A stretch of 64,000 nt of DNA from Aquilaria yunnanensis (taxonomy: Eukaryota; Streptophyta; Magnoliopsida; Malvales; Thymelaeaceae): NCBI GenBank assembly GCA_039654915.1, contig CM077594.1, forward strand, positions 72,906,393 to 72,970,392, written 5' to 3'. The notes beneath the pieces were generated by a model. That model saw only the letters and a list, made by a program, of their open reading frames with translations, made no database searches and was not told where the DNA came from. Positions 12,242 through 22,455 of this stretch are shown piece by piece (position 1 is the first letter of the stretch; each line of letters opens with the position of its first letter). Position numbers and translations under genes: made by a program.

Positions 12242-13439
12242 TGTTACCTGAAATCCAAAGACATAAAGACACAAGAAAAACCACACATAGAAAAATATGG
12301 CCATCAAAATGCACAAATAAATAGAACACAATCAATCGCAATGTTGGCAGTAATACATCATTAGGGTTAGTCCATAAACAATGAAATAAACAATATGTAA
12401 TCACTAAGGCAACCCTCCTCAAGCTAATGCTTGGTCTTATTAGGTTAATTGGTCTTAGTTAGTACTAACTTGGGCTTTAGAAACCCTAAATTTCACTGCC
12501 ATAATAAAGCACCAAAGTCATAGGGTGGAAACCCTAGGTGCATTTTCCCCCTTAACCGAAACTTGGTTCATCAAGCTGTTGGATCTCTTCCAACCTTAGG
12601 GTCTTAGCTTCATGGATGTTTGAGCATCAGTATTGAATAATAAATAGCCATGAGACCCTGATAAAACCCTTACCTAAGCTGTGAAGGCTGAAATCTTCAA
12701 GAGATACACAAAAAATCCAAAAACTAGGGGTTTTCCCTTTCTTGCTGCATCCGATTGCCTTCCTTTGTGGTTTCTTGGAAGATTGAGCTATGGTGGCTAT
12801 GGAAGCTTATGGAGAAGCTAAGGAAAGAAATTTGGCTGGTGAGGGTTGAAAATGACCAAGAAAAGGCAAGAAATCAAGATATTTCCTTGGTTTAATTAGC
12901 TTAATCTTAACCCTGACTTATGTCACTATAAGTATGCCTTAAGCAATGAATTTTTGGCTAATATTTAGCCCACCTTTTTGACCGTAGAACCTGCAAATAA
13001 AATACTAGGATAATGCTAGAAATGGCCACCTTTGACCCTTGTCAATGATACTCCCATCCTTAAGTTATTTTTGTGAACAATTGTAAACCTAGTTGTCCTA
13101 GGTTCTTGAATAATAGCCTTTGTTTCCTTTACGCAGTTTAGCCTCCAAAAATTGCTTCCATAACATTCAAATCCGTCTAAAGCCTCTCTTTTAAAGTTGT
13201 ACAATTGAGTACCTAAGTCTTAAAACCTTACAACAAAGTCCATAGGTTACTTGTTGACCAAGGAGTCCTTGAGGGTTTTCTTGAAGGCCAAGTAACTGTT
13301 GTGTGGATCTCTTGAGGAGGTGTAGATTATACACATTATCCATCACATTCCAATCACTATAAGGAAAATTATGCTATATAATGGTTTAAGACCATTATGC
13401 CTTTGCACTATAATTTTCCCATTTGTTGAGGTACTAACA
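12242..13439 (-). repeat. 5' LTR of the gypsy element (short form, 1198 bp)
   Basis: On the minus strand it begins TGTTAGTACC and ends GGTAACA, so both ends look like LTR termini. The first roughly 1.1 kb matches the 3' LTR from 4718 down to about 3640. The remaining roughly 1.2 kb found in every other LTR of this family is missing. The sequence passes from a TTTGGATTTCAG segment straight to the terminal GGTAACA. No clear tRNA-matching primer-binding site follows at 12168-12241. Confidence 0.8.
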
Positions 13440-16400
13440 TTTCTACTCCAAATAAGTAGTGAATGTTTCTATTTTGAACAAGTTATAAATGTTTCCATTT
13501 CATTCTAAACAAGTTGTGAATGTTTCTATTATAAACAAGTTACGAATGTTTCCACCTTATTCTAAACAAGTTGTGATTGTTTCTATTGTGAATGCTCCCA
13601 TATCATTCGAAACAAGTCATGAATGTTTCCATTCCAAACTAGTTGTGAATGTTTCCATTCCAAACAAGTTGTGAATATTTCTATTTCATTCTAAAGAAGT
13701 TGTGAATGTTTCCATTCCAAACTAGTTCTGAATGATTCTATTCCAAACAAGTTGTGACAGTTTCCATTTAATTCTAAACAAGCTGGGAATATTTCAGTTC
13801 CAGACAAGTTGTGAATGTTTCAATTTCAAATAAGCTTTCATTGTTTCCAATTTATTCTAAATAAGTTGTGAATGATTTTATTCCAAACATGTTGTGATTG
13901 TTTCCATTTCATTGTAAACAAGTTGTGAATGTTTCCATTCCAATCTAGTTGCGAATGTTTCCATTTGATTCTAAATAAGTTGTGAATGTCCCCATTTCAT
14001 TCAAAAAATATGTGAATGTTTCCATTCTAAGCAAGTTGTGAATGTTTCCATTTCATTCTAAAGAAGTTGAGAATGCTTCAATTCCAAACAAGTTGTGAAT
14101 GTTTTCACTCCAAATAAGTAGTGAATATTTTTATTCTGAACAAGTTGCGAATATTTCCATTTCATTCTAAACAAGTTGTGAATGTTTCTATTGTAAACAA
14201 GTTATGCATGTTTCCACTTCATTCTAAACAAGTTGTGTTGTTGCTATTCCCAGGAAGTTGTGAATGTTTCGATTTCATCCTAAAGAAGCTATGAATGTTT
14301 CCATTCCGAACTAGTTGTCAATGTTTCAATTTTGTTCTAAACATGTTGTGAATGTTTCCATTCCAAACAAGTTGTGAATGTTTCTATTTTATTCTAAACA
14401 AGTTGTGAATTTCTCCATTCCAAACTAGCTGTGAACGATTCCATTCCAAACAAGTTCTAACAGTTTCCATTTAATTCTAAATAGGTTGGGAATGTTTCAG
14501 TTCCAGACAAGTGAATGTTTCAATTTCTAACAAGTTTTCATTGTTTCCAAATTATTCGAAACAAGTTGTGAATGAATTTATTCCAAATACGTTGTGAATG
14601 TTTCCATTTCATTGTAAACAAGTTATGAATGTTTCCATTTGATTCTAAACAGCTTGGGAATGTTTCCATTCTAAACGACTTGTGAATGTTCCCATTTCAT
14701 TCGAAAGAAGTTGTGAATGTTTCCATTCCAAACTAGTTCTGTTTGTTTCCATTTCATTCCAAAAAAGTTGAGATTGTTTCAATAACAAACAATCTGTGAA
14801 TATTTCCACTCCAAATAAGTAGTGAATGTTTCTATTCTGAACAAGTTACGAATGTTTACATGTCATTCCAAGCAAGTTATGAATGTTTCTATTATAAACA
14901 AGTTATGAATTTTTCCACTTCATTCTAAACAAGTTGTGATTGTTTCTATTGCAAGCAAGTTGTGAGTGTTTCCAATTCATTCAAAACAAGTTGTGAATGT
15001 TTCCATCCCAAACTAGTTGTGAATGTTTCCATTTTTTTCTAAACAACTTATGAATGTTTCCATTCCAAACAAGCTATGAATGTTTCCCATCCAATTTACT
15101 CCTGAATGTTTCCATTCCAAACTTGTTGTGGTGTTTCTAGTTTATTCTAGACAAGTTGTGAATGTTTCCTTTCGAAACAATTTCTAAATCTTCCTGTTCC
15201 AAACAATTTATGATTGTTTCTATTTGGAACAAATTGTGAATGTTTTGCATTTCATCCTAAACACGCGAGGAATTTTTCTATTCTAATCAAGTAATGGATG
15301 TTTGTACTTCATTCTAAACAAGTTGTGAATGTTTCCATTTCATTCTAAACAATTTGTGAAAGTTTTCATTTTAAACTTTTTGCGAATATTTTCATTTTAA
15401 TCTAAACAAGGTGTGAATGTTTCCATTCCAAACAAGTTGTGACTGTTTCCATTCCAAACAAGTTATGATTGTTTCCATTTCATTCTAATCAAGTTGTGAA
15501 TGTTTCAATTCTAAACAGGTTATTAATGTTTCCATTTCATTCTAAGCAAGTTGTGACCATTTCCATTCAAAGCTAGTTGTGAATGATTCTATTCCAAACA
15601 TGTTTTCATTTCATTCTAAACAACTTGTAAATTTTTCTATTCTAAACAAGTTGTGAATGTTTCCATTTGATTCTAAAAACATTCTAAATGTTTCCATCCC
15701 AAATAAGTTATGAATGTTTTCCTTTCATTCTAAGTAAGTTCTGAATGTTTCCATTTCATTTTAAGCAAGTTGTGAACATTTCCATTTCAAACTCTTTGTG
15801 AGTCCTTCCATTTCATTCTAAAAATGTTCTGAACGTTTCCATTACAGGCATGTTCAAAAAGTTTATTGTGTAAACAAGTTGTGAATATTTCCTTTCTAAA
15901 CATGTTGTGAATGCTTCCATTTTGTGGTTAAAAAGTTGTTAACATTTCCATTCTAAACTAGATGTGGATGTTTCCATTTTAATCTAAGGAAGTTGTGAAA
16001 GTTTCCATTCCAAAGTAGTTCTGCCCGTTTCATTTTCAATCTAGATAGGTTGTGGATGTTTTGAATCCAAACAAGTTGTGAATGTTTCTACTCCAAACAT
16101 GTTATGAATGTTTTTGTTACATTCAAAACAAGTTCTAAATGTTTCTATCTCAAACAAGTTGTTAATGCTTGCATTTTATTGCAAAGAAGTTATATATGTT
16201 TCCATTCAGAACTAGCATTAAATGTTTCCATTCTAAACTAGTTATGAATGTTTCCATTTCATTCTCAATAAGTTGTGGATGTTTCCATTCCAAGAAAGTT
16301 GTGAGTGTCTCTATTCAAAACAAGTTGTCAATGTTTCTATCTCACTCTAGAAAAATTGTGAATGTTTGATTCCAAATACGTTGTGAATTTCTCCATTTCA

Positions 16401-16679
16401 TTCTAAAAAATCTTTGAATGTTTCCATTCCAAACTAGTTTTGATTGTCTCCACTTGAAACAACTTGTGAATGTTTCCATTTTATTCTAAACAGGTTGTCA
16501 AGGTTTTCATTTCACTCTAAACAAGTTGGGAATGTTTATATTCCAAACAAGTTGTGAATGTTTCTACTCCAACTAAGTTTTGGTTGTTTCGAATTCAATC
16601 TAAACAGGTTGTCAATGTTTTTATTCCAAACAAGTTGTGAATGTTTCATTTTGTTCTGAACCAGTTGTGACTATTCTTA
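13440..16679 (+). repeat. Satellite array, T-rich strand, block 1
   Basis: Monomers share the core AACAAGTTGTGAATGTTTCC and come in two lengths. The 26-bp form ends in ATTCCA and the 31-bp form ends in ATTTCATTCTA. They often alternate to give a 57-bp dimer. Divergence between neighbours is high, with 1-2 base indels. The last roughly 500 bp (from about 16120) already matches the higher-order unit seen after 18093. No genes. Open frames here are produced by the repeat. Confidence 0.95.
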
Positions 16680-18092
16680 TGTTAGTGTTGTGCGCAAAAT
16701 CCAATCATGAGATAATTGTATTTTTGCACACTGAGTCATGATATTTTATTAAGGCATTAATCCAACAATTATGTTTGTTGTTTTGTTTCTGCGTAACGTA
16801 ATAAACATAATTTTGACCCTAGAATAATGATATTCTCAAACTCCGTAGTCTAGAATTATTTCAGAGCGGGTTGCAATAAAACATAACGATTAGCATATGG
16901 AGACTAATATGAGATATGTAGTCTACATATGGGTACAAGTTGCAGAACTTGTGTGCTGGACCAACCCATAATGAGAACACTACATGGATCGTTATATGAG
17001 AGTCATAAGATATTCTCATAGTGATCATGGTATATGTAGTCCTTCGACCTAAGATCATCAAGGTTCCCTTCATGTGAGTCACATACTTTGATACTTCCCT
17101 TTGTTGCTTGTAACTGAGTGAACTTGAAGGAGGTCATTGGGTATGCCAGATATCATGCTTAGGGATTTGTATGATCAAGATGGGATTTGTCCTTCCTATA
17201 TAACGGGAGTGATATCTTCGGGCCCCTTGATAGAGTAAGACTTAGAAAAATGTATGGCCATGCTCGGATGAGTTGATATACAATATCAATGTCATTAGTT
17301 TAAGTTGGTCTACTCGGTAATCAAGAAACCAAAGATTGAGCTATACGAAAGTGACACATTCCGTGTCTCGTGCTTAGTCTTGATATCTTGGACAAAGGGA
17401 CAATGGCATATATCGGTGATGATCATAAAGGTTTAGTCGAATCACCGACAATCTTGTCACTTGGGTAGCAATGATGTGTTGCTAGACACCACTCATTGCT
17501 AATGATCATAAATGTGATTTATGATTATTGCCAATGTGGTAGGAGCCTATTGGGTCGCACACATAGAGTTATTTGGATCATTAGAGTGCATGGGCTAATA
17601 AATTGGGTTTTGGCTTCACAATAATTTCGTATTAATAATGGGCCCAATAGTTGAGCCATTATTAAGCCTGAAATTAAAGCCTAATTGGATTAAGGCTTTG
17701 AAACCCATTAGGCCTGGAAGTTGAGTCTCACTATAAATACAAGTTTGAGTGAGAAATTCACAGGTCTCCTTGCACTAGCCTCCCAAAAGGACAACCGCAC
17801 TCTTCTCTTGCAATTCCTTGGAGGACACAAGCTAGCACTGCGAACGCAAGAGAAACGCTTCTTCCGGGACATGGTGGAAGCGTGGTGATCCTGAGAGGCT
17901 CGTGTGGATAACATAAAGTGCTTGAACATGTCAACTGTTCAGGTTTTGTGACTCGACTCTACAATTGAGTGAGAGATCTCAACCGAAAATTAGGTATGAA
18001 AATTTTCGAACACCCGATTTACCCTGTTTCACTTCGATCCTAGAGGGTTTCGGTTAAATTTTGCTGTGCTAATTGGCTCCTGAAACCCAACA
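16680..18092 (+). mobile_element. Solo copia LTR (1413 bp), plus orientation
   Basis: It begins TGTTAGTGTTGTGC and ends CCTGAAACCCAACA. Perfect 5-bp target duplications TCTTA lie at 16675-16679 and 18093-18097. Removing the LTR and one copy restores the satellite unit boundary seen elsewhere (CTATTCTTATTCCC). It is the inverse-orientation counterpart of the LTRs at 21040-22455 and 27868-29284 and matches them end to end. No internal region remains. Confidence 0.94.
17732..17739 (+). promoter_or_regulatory. TATA box of the copia LTR
   Basis: TATAAATA stands about 1.05 kb into the LTR and is conserved in all copies of this LTR family in the window. It is the likely RNA polymerase II promoter, marking the U3/R transition downstream. 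Confidence 0.6.
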
Positions 18093-21039
18093 TCTTATTC
18101 CCAACAAGTTGTGAATGTTTCCATTTAATTTTAAACAAGTTGTGAATGTTACCATTCCAAACCAGCTATAAAGGTTTCCAGTTCATTCTAATCAAGTTGT
18201 GAATGTTCCCATTTCAAAGTACCTATGAATGCTCCCATTCCAAACTTGTTGTGAGTGTTTTCACTTCATTCTAGACATGTTGTGAACATTTCCATTCCAA
18301 TCAACTGTTGAAAGTTTCCATTCCAAACATGTTTTGATTATTTATATTCCAAACAACTTGTGAACGTTTCCATTTTATTCTAAACATGTTTTGAATATTT
18401 CTTTTGCAAAGAAGTTGTGAATGTTTTCACTTCATTTTAAACAAGTTCTAAATGTTTCTATCTCAAACAAGTTGTTAATGCTTGCATTTTATTGCAAGGA
18501 AGTTCTAAATGTTTCTATTTAGAACAAACATTGAATGTTTCCATTCTAAACTAGTTACGAATTTTTCCATTTCGTTCTAAACAAGTTGTGAATGTTTCCA
18601 TTTCAAGCAAGTTGTGAGTGTCTCTATTAAAAACAAGTTGTCAATCTTTCTATCTCACTCTAGAAAAATTGTGAATGTTTTGATTCCAAACACGTTGTGA
18701 ATTTCTCCATTTTATTCTAAAAAATCTTTGAATGTTTCCATTCGAAACTAGTTGTGATTGTCTCCATTTCAAACAACTTGTGAATATTTCCGTTTCATTC
18801 TAAACAGGTTGTCAAGGTTTTCATTTCACTCTAAATAAGTTAGGAATGTTTATATTCCAAAGAAGTTGTGAATGTTTCTACTCCGAATAAGTTTTGGTTG
18901 TTTCCAGTTCAATCTAAATAGGTTGTTAATGTTTCTATTCCTAACAAGTTGTGAATGTTTTCATTTCATTCTAAACCGGTTGTTACTATTCTTATTCCCA
19001 ACAAGTTGTGATTGTTTCCACTTGATTTTAAACAAGTTGTGAATGTTACCATTCCAAAACTAGCTATGAATGTTTCCAGTTCATTCTAATCAAGTTGTGA
19101 ATGTTACCATTCCAAACTAGCTATAAAGGTTTCCAGTTCATTCTAATCAAGTTGTGAATGTTCCCATTTCAAAGTACCTATGAATGCTCCCATTCTAAAC
19201 TTGTTGTGAGTGTTTTCACTTCATTCTAGACATGTTGTGAATGTTTCCATTCCTATCAACTATTGAATGTTTCCATTCCAAACACGTTGTGATTATTTAT
19301 ATTCCAAACAACTTGTGAATGTTTCCATTTTATTCTAAACATGTTTTGAATATTTCTTTTGCAAAGAAGTTGTTAATGTTTTCACTTCATTCTAAACAAG
19401 TTCTCAATGTTTCCATCTCAAACAAGTTGTTAACGCTTGCATTTTATTGCATAGAAGTTGTAAATATTTCCGTTTAGAACTAGCATTGAATGTTTCCACT
19501 CTAAACTAGTTATGAATGTTTCCATTTGTTTCTAAACAAGTTGTAATTGTTTTCATTCCAAGCAAGTTGTGAGTGTGTCTATTCAAAACAAGTTGTCAAT
19601 CTTTCTATCTCTCTCTAGAAAATTTGTGAATATTTTGATTCAAAACACGTTGTTAATTTCTCCATTTCATTCTAAAAAAGCTTTGAAGGTTTCTATTCCA
19701 AACTAGTTGTGATTGTCTCCATTTCAAACAGCATGTGAATGTTTCCATTTCATTCTAAACAAGTTGGGAATGTTTATATTCCAAACAAGTTGTGAATGTT
19801 TCTACTCCAAATAAGTTTTGGTTGCTTCCAATTCAATCTAAATAGGTTGTCAATGTTTATATTCCAAACAAGTTTGGAACGTTTTCATTTTGATTCTGAA
19901 CCGGTTGTGACTATTCTTACTCCCAACAAGTTGTGAATGTTTCCATTTGATTTTAAACAAGTAGAGAATGTTACCATTCCAAACTAGCTATGAATGTTTC
20001 TAGTTCATTCTAATCAAGTTGTGAAAGTTCCCATTCCAAAGTACCTATGAATGCTCCCATTCCAAACTTGTTGCGAGTGTTTTCACTTCATTCTAGACTT
20101 GTTGTGAATATTTCCATTCCAATCAACTGTTGATTGTTTTCATTCCAAACATGTTGTGATTATTTATATTCCAAACAACTTGCGAATATTTCCACTTTAT
20201 TCTAAGCGTGTTTTGAATATTTCTTTTGCAAAGAAGTTGTGAATGTTTCACTACATTCTAAACAAGTTCTAAATGTTTCTATCTCAAACAAGTTGTTAAT
20301 GCTTGCATTTTATTGTAAAGAAGTTGTAAATGTTTCCATTTAAAACTAGCATTGAATGTTTCCCTTCTAAACTAGTTATAAATGTTTCCATTTCATCCTA
20401 AAGAAGTTGTGGATGTTTCCATTCCGAGCAAGTTGTGAGTACCCCTATTCAAAACAAGTTGTCAATGTTTCTATCTGACTCTAGAAAAATTGTGAATGTT
20501 TTGATTCCAAACACGTTGTGAATTTCTCCATTTCATTATAAAAAATCTTTGAATGTTTCCATTCCAAACTAGTTGTGATTGTCCCCATTCGAAACAGCTT
20601 GTGAATGTTTCCAATTCATTCTAAATAGGTTGTCAAGGTTCACTCTAGACAAGTTGAGAATGTTTATATTCCAAACAAGTTGTGAATGTTTCTACTCCAA
20701 CTAAGTTTTGGTTGTTTCGAATTCAATCTAAATAGGTTATCAATGTTTCTATTCCAAACAAGTTGTGAATGTTTTCATTTCATTCTAAATCGGTTGTGAC
20801 TATTCTTATCCCCAACAAGTTGTGAATGTTTCCATTTGATTTTAAACAAGTTGTGAATGTTACCATTCCAAACTAGCCATGAATGTTTCCAGTTCATTCT
20901 AATCAAGTTGTGAATGTTCCCATTCCAAACTTGTTGTGAGTGTTTTCACTTCATTCTAGACATGTTGTGAATGTTTCCATGCCAATCAACTGTTGAAAGT
21001 TTCCATTCCAAACATGTTGTGGTTATTTATATTCCAAAC
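18093..21039 (+). repeat. Satellite array, T-rich strand, block 2 with higher-order units
   Basis: It uses the same 26/31-bp monomers, but ordered into long units. The landmark CTATTCTTAnTCCC recurs at 18986, 19911 and 20800. With the solo LTR removed, the preceding unit starts at 16671. Unit lengths are therefore about 897, 925 and 889 bp. Each unit carries the same sequence of variant monomers, including CAAAGTACCTATGAATGC and TTAATGCTTGCATTTTATTG. The block is cut by the copia insertion at 21040 and resumes at 29285. Confidence 0.93.
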
Positions 21040-22455
21040 TGTTGGGTTTCGGGAGCCAAACAGCGCAGCGGAATTTAACCGAAACCCTCCAGGATCCAAG
21101 TGAAACGGGGTAAACCGGGTGTTCGAAAATTTCATACCTAATTTTCGGTTGAGATCTCTCACTCAACTGTAGAGTCGAATCACAAAACCTGAACAGTTGA
21201 CGTGTTCAGGCTCTCTATGGTATCCACACGAGCCTCTCGGGATCACCACGCTTCCACCATGTCCCGGTAGATGCGTTTCTCTTGCGCTCACAGTGCTAGC
21301 TTGCGTCCTCCAAGGAATTGCAAGAGAAGAGTGCGGCTGTCCTTTTGGGAGGCTAGGGCAAGGAGACCTGTGAATTTCTCACTTAAAAGTTGTATTTATA
21401 GTGAGACTCAACTTCCAGACCTAATGGGTTTCAAAGCCCTAATCCAATTAGGATTTAATTTCGGGCTTAATAATGGCTCAACTCCTTGGCCCATTATTAA
21501 TACAAAATTAAAGTGAAACCATAACCAAAATAATTAGCCCATGCACTCTAATGATCCAAATAGCTCTATGTGTGTGATCCAATAGGCTCTTGCCATGTTG
21601 GCAATGATCATAAATCACATTTATGATCATAAGCAATGAGCGGTGTCTAGCAACACATCATTGCTACCTAAGTGACAAGATTGTCGGTGAATCGACTAAA
21701 CCTTTATGATCATCACCGATATATGCCATTGTCCCTTTGTCCAAGATATCAAGATTAAGCACAGACATGGAATGTGTCACTCTCGTATAGCCCAATCTTT
21801 TGGTTTCTTGATTACCGAGTAGACCAAATTAAACTGACGACATTGATATCATATATCAACTCATCGGAGCATGGCCATGCATTTTCTAAGTCTCACTCTA
21901 TCAAGGGGCCCAAAGATATCACTCCCGTTACATAGGAGGGACAAATCCCATCTTGATCATACAAATCCCTCCGCATGATATGTGACATACCCAATGACCT
22001 CCTTCAAGTTCACTCAGTTACGAGCAACAATGGAAAGTATCAAAGTATGTGACTCACATGTAGGGAACCTTGCTGATCTTAGGTCGAAGGACTACATATA
22101 CCATGATCACTATAAGAATCACTTATGACACTCATATAACGATCCATGAAGTGTTCTCATGGTGGGTCGGTCCAGTACACAAGTTCTCCAACTTGTACCC
22201 ATATGTAGACTACATATCTCATATTAGTCTCCACATATGCTAGTCATTATGTATTATTGCAACCCGCTCCACAATAATACTAGACTAGGGACGTTTAAGA
22301 ATATCATTATTCTAGGGTTACAATTATGTTTATTATGTTACGCAGAAAAAAAACAACAAATAAAATTGCTGGATTAATGCCTCAATAAAATATCATGACT
22401 CAATGTGCAAAAATACAATCATCTCATGATTGGCTTTTTGGGCACAATACTAACA
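21040..22455 (-). repeat. 3' LTR of the copia element
   Basis: On the plus strand it runs from TGTTGGGTTTCGGG to CACAATACTAACA (1416 bp). It is adjacent to the target duplication CAAAC on its left. The TATA box appears as TATTTATA at 21393-21400. Its first transcribed-strand bases (22450-22455) supply the last codon and stop of pol. The small open frame at 21271-21516 recurs in the other LTR and is not thought to be a gene. Confidence 0.95.

Larger units (their letters stand above)
1..13439 (-). mobile_element. Degenerate Ty3/gypsy chromovirus, minus strand, with two nested solo LTRs
   Basis: Read on the minus strand, the order is 5' LTR (12242-13439), gag, protease, reverse transcriptase, RNase H, integrase, chromodomain-like tail, polypurine tract and 3' LTR (4718 down past base 1). 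Protease-RT-RNase H-integrase is the Ty3/gypsy order. The tail after the integrase points to a chromovirus, probably Tekay/Del-like, although I cannot run a tree. The frame is broken in at least eight places, so the element is dead. Solo LTRs at 814-3305 and 5437-8100 are later insertions. The 3' end lies outside the window, so a target duplication for the whole element cannot be tested. Confidence 0.9.

Noticed and set aside
13440..16679. Regularly spaced short repeats suggesting a CRISPR array.
   Set aside because: Repeats are contiguous with no unique spacers, they vary throughout, and the context is a plant retroelement-rich region. This is a tandem satellite.
21271..21516. Conserved 81-residue frame, repeated at 28099-28344, as a possible small gene.
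   Set aside because: It is repeated only because it lies in both LTRs of one young element. The composition is arginine-rich with no recognisable domain, and it is on the strand opposite to the element's transcription.
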